Source of the DNA: an uncultured Pseudomonadota bacterium
GTDB taxonomy: Bacteria > Pseudomonadota > Gammaproteobacteria > Burkholderiales > Casimicrobiaceae
Direction: 5' to 3'
Assembly: GCA_937958295.1 (NCBI GenBank)
Contig: CALFEY010000280.1
Location: 1 to 6,852 of the forward strand
DNA: 6,852 bases
Within the stretch, counting starts at the first letter, position 1. Each line of letters begins with the position of its first letter. The notes beneath the pieces are model-generated. The model was not told where the DNA came from, made no database searches, and saw only the letters and a program-made list of their open reading frames with translations. The position numbers and the translations under genes are program-made. Shown one piece after another: positions 6,803-6,852 of the stretch.

Positions 6803-6852
6803 TGCCTGACGATGACCTACTTTCGCACGGGAGCTCCGTACTATCATCGGCG
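6803..6852 (-). rRNA. rrf: 5S ribosomal RNA, 3' part (runs off the right edge)
   Basis: On the minus strand the last 50 bases of the window read as the 3' half of a 5S rRNA. The conserved CGCCGATGATAGTACGGA is followed by CCCGTGCGAAAGTAGG, and the final GTCATCGTCAGGC would pair with the 5' end outside the window. About 50 of roughly 115 bases are present; the exact 3' end (6803 or 6804) is uncertain by a base or two. The terminal stem sequence resembles betaproteobacterial 5S rRNAs more than the gammaproteobacterial CGCCAGGC form. It indicates the end of an rrn operon transcribed leftward, toward cysD. Confidence 0.93.

Noticed and set aside
1..6852. CRISPR arrays, insertion sequences, tRNA genes, attachment sites
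   Set aside because: I saw no spaced direct repeats, transposase motifs, terminal inverted repeats or tRNA-like sequence. The window is almost wholly filled by conserved genes.

Overview
The window is about 6.9 kb of GC-rich, gene-dense bacterial chromosome. It most likely comes from a betaproteobacterium. The best taxonomic hint is the partial 5S rRNA at the right edge, whose 3' end (GGTCATCGTCAGGC on the minus strand) matches the betaproteobacterial form as I remember it. The fused CysN-CysC sulfate-activation enzyme also fits a proteobacterium. This placement is an inference and was not searched.

Left half, plus strand (1-3836): three genes in one tight run with gaps of 3 and 2 bases, probably one operon. 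They are the C-terminal part of a polytopic membrane protein resembling GT39/ArnT-like glycosyltransferases; a 684-residue protein joining a multi-pass membrane region to a C-terminal spermidine-synthase-like (SAM-binding) domain; and mtnA, encoding methylthioribose-1-phosphate isomerase of methionine salvage. An aminopropyltransferase would release methylthioadenosine, and MtnA acts two steps downstream of it, so the last two genes could be linked metabolically. The spermidine-synthase-like domain departs from the classical motifs, however, so its reaction is uncertain.

Right half, minus strand (6852 down to 3868): the 3' end of a 5S rRNA, a strong intrinsic terminator closing the rRNA operon, a short leader, then cysD and cysNC with stop and start codons overlapping by one base. 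CysD and the CysN domain form ATP sulfurylase (sulfate + ATP to APS, driven by GTP hydrolysis), and the CysC domain phosphorylates APS to PAPS. No sulfate transport, APS/PAPS reductase or sulfite reductase gene is present in the window. The two gene blocks converge with only 31 bases between their stop codons.

Most of this is ordinary core metabolism and I see no clearly new system. The points most worth a second look are a Cys-Cys plus Cys-x-x-Cys set in CysD that recalls the iron-sulfur ligands of APS reductases, the membrane-fused aminopropyltransferase-like protein beside mtnA, and the position of cysD directly behind an rRNA operon terminator.
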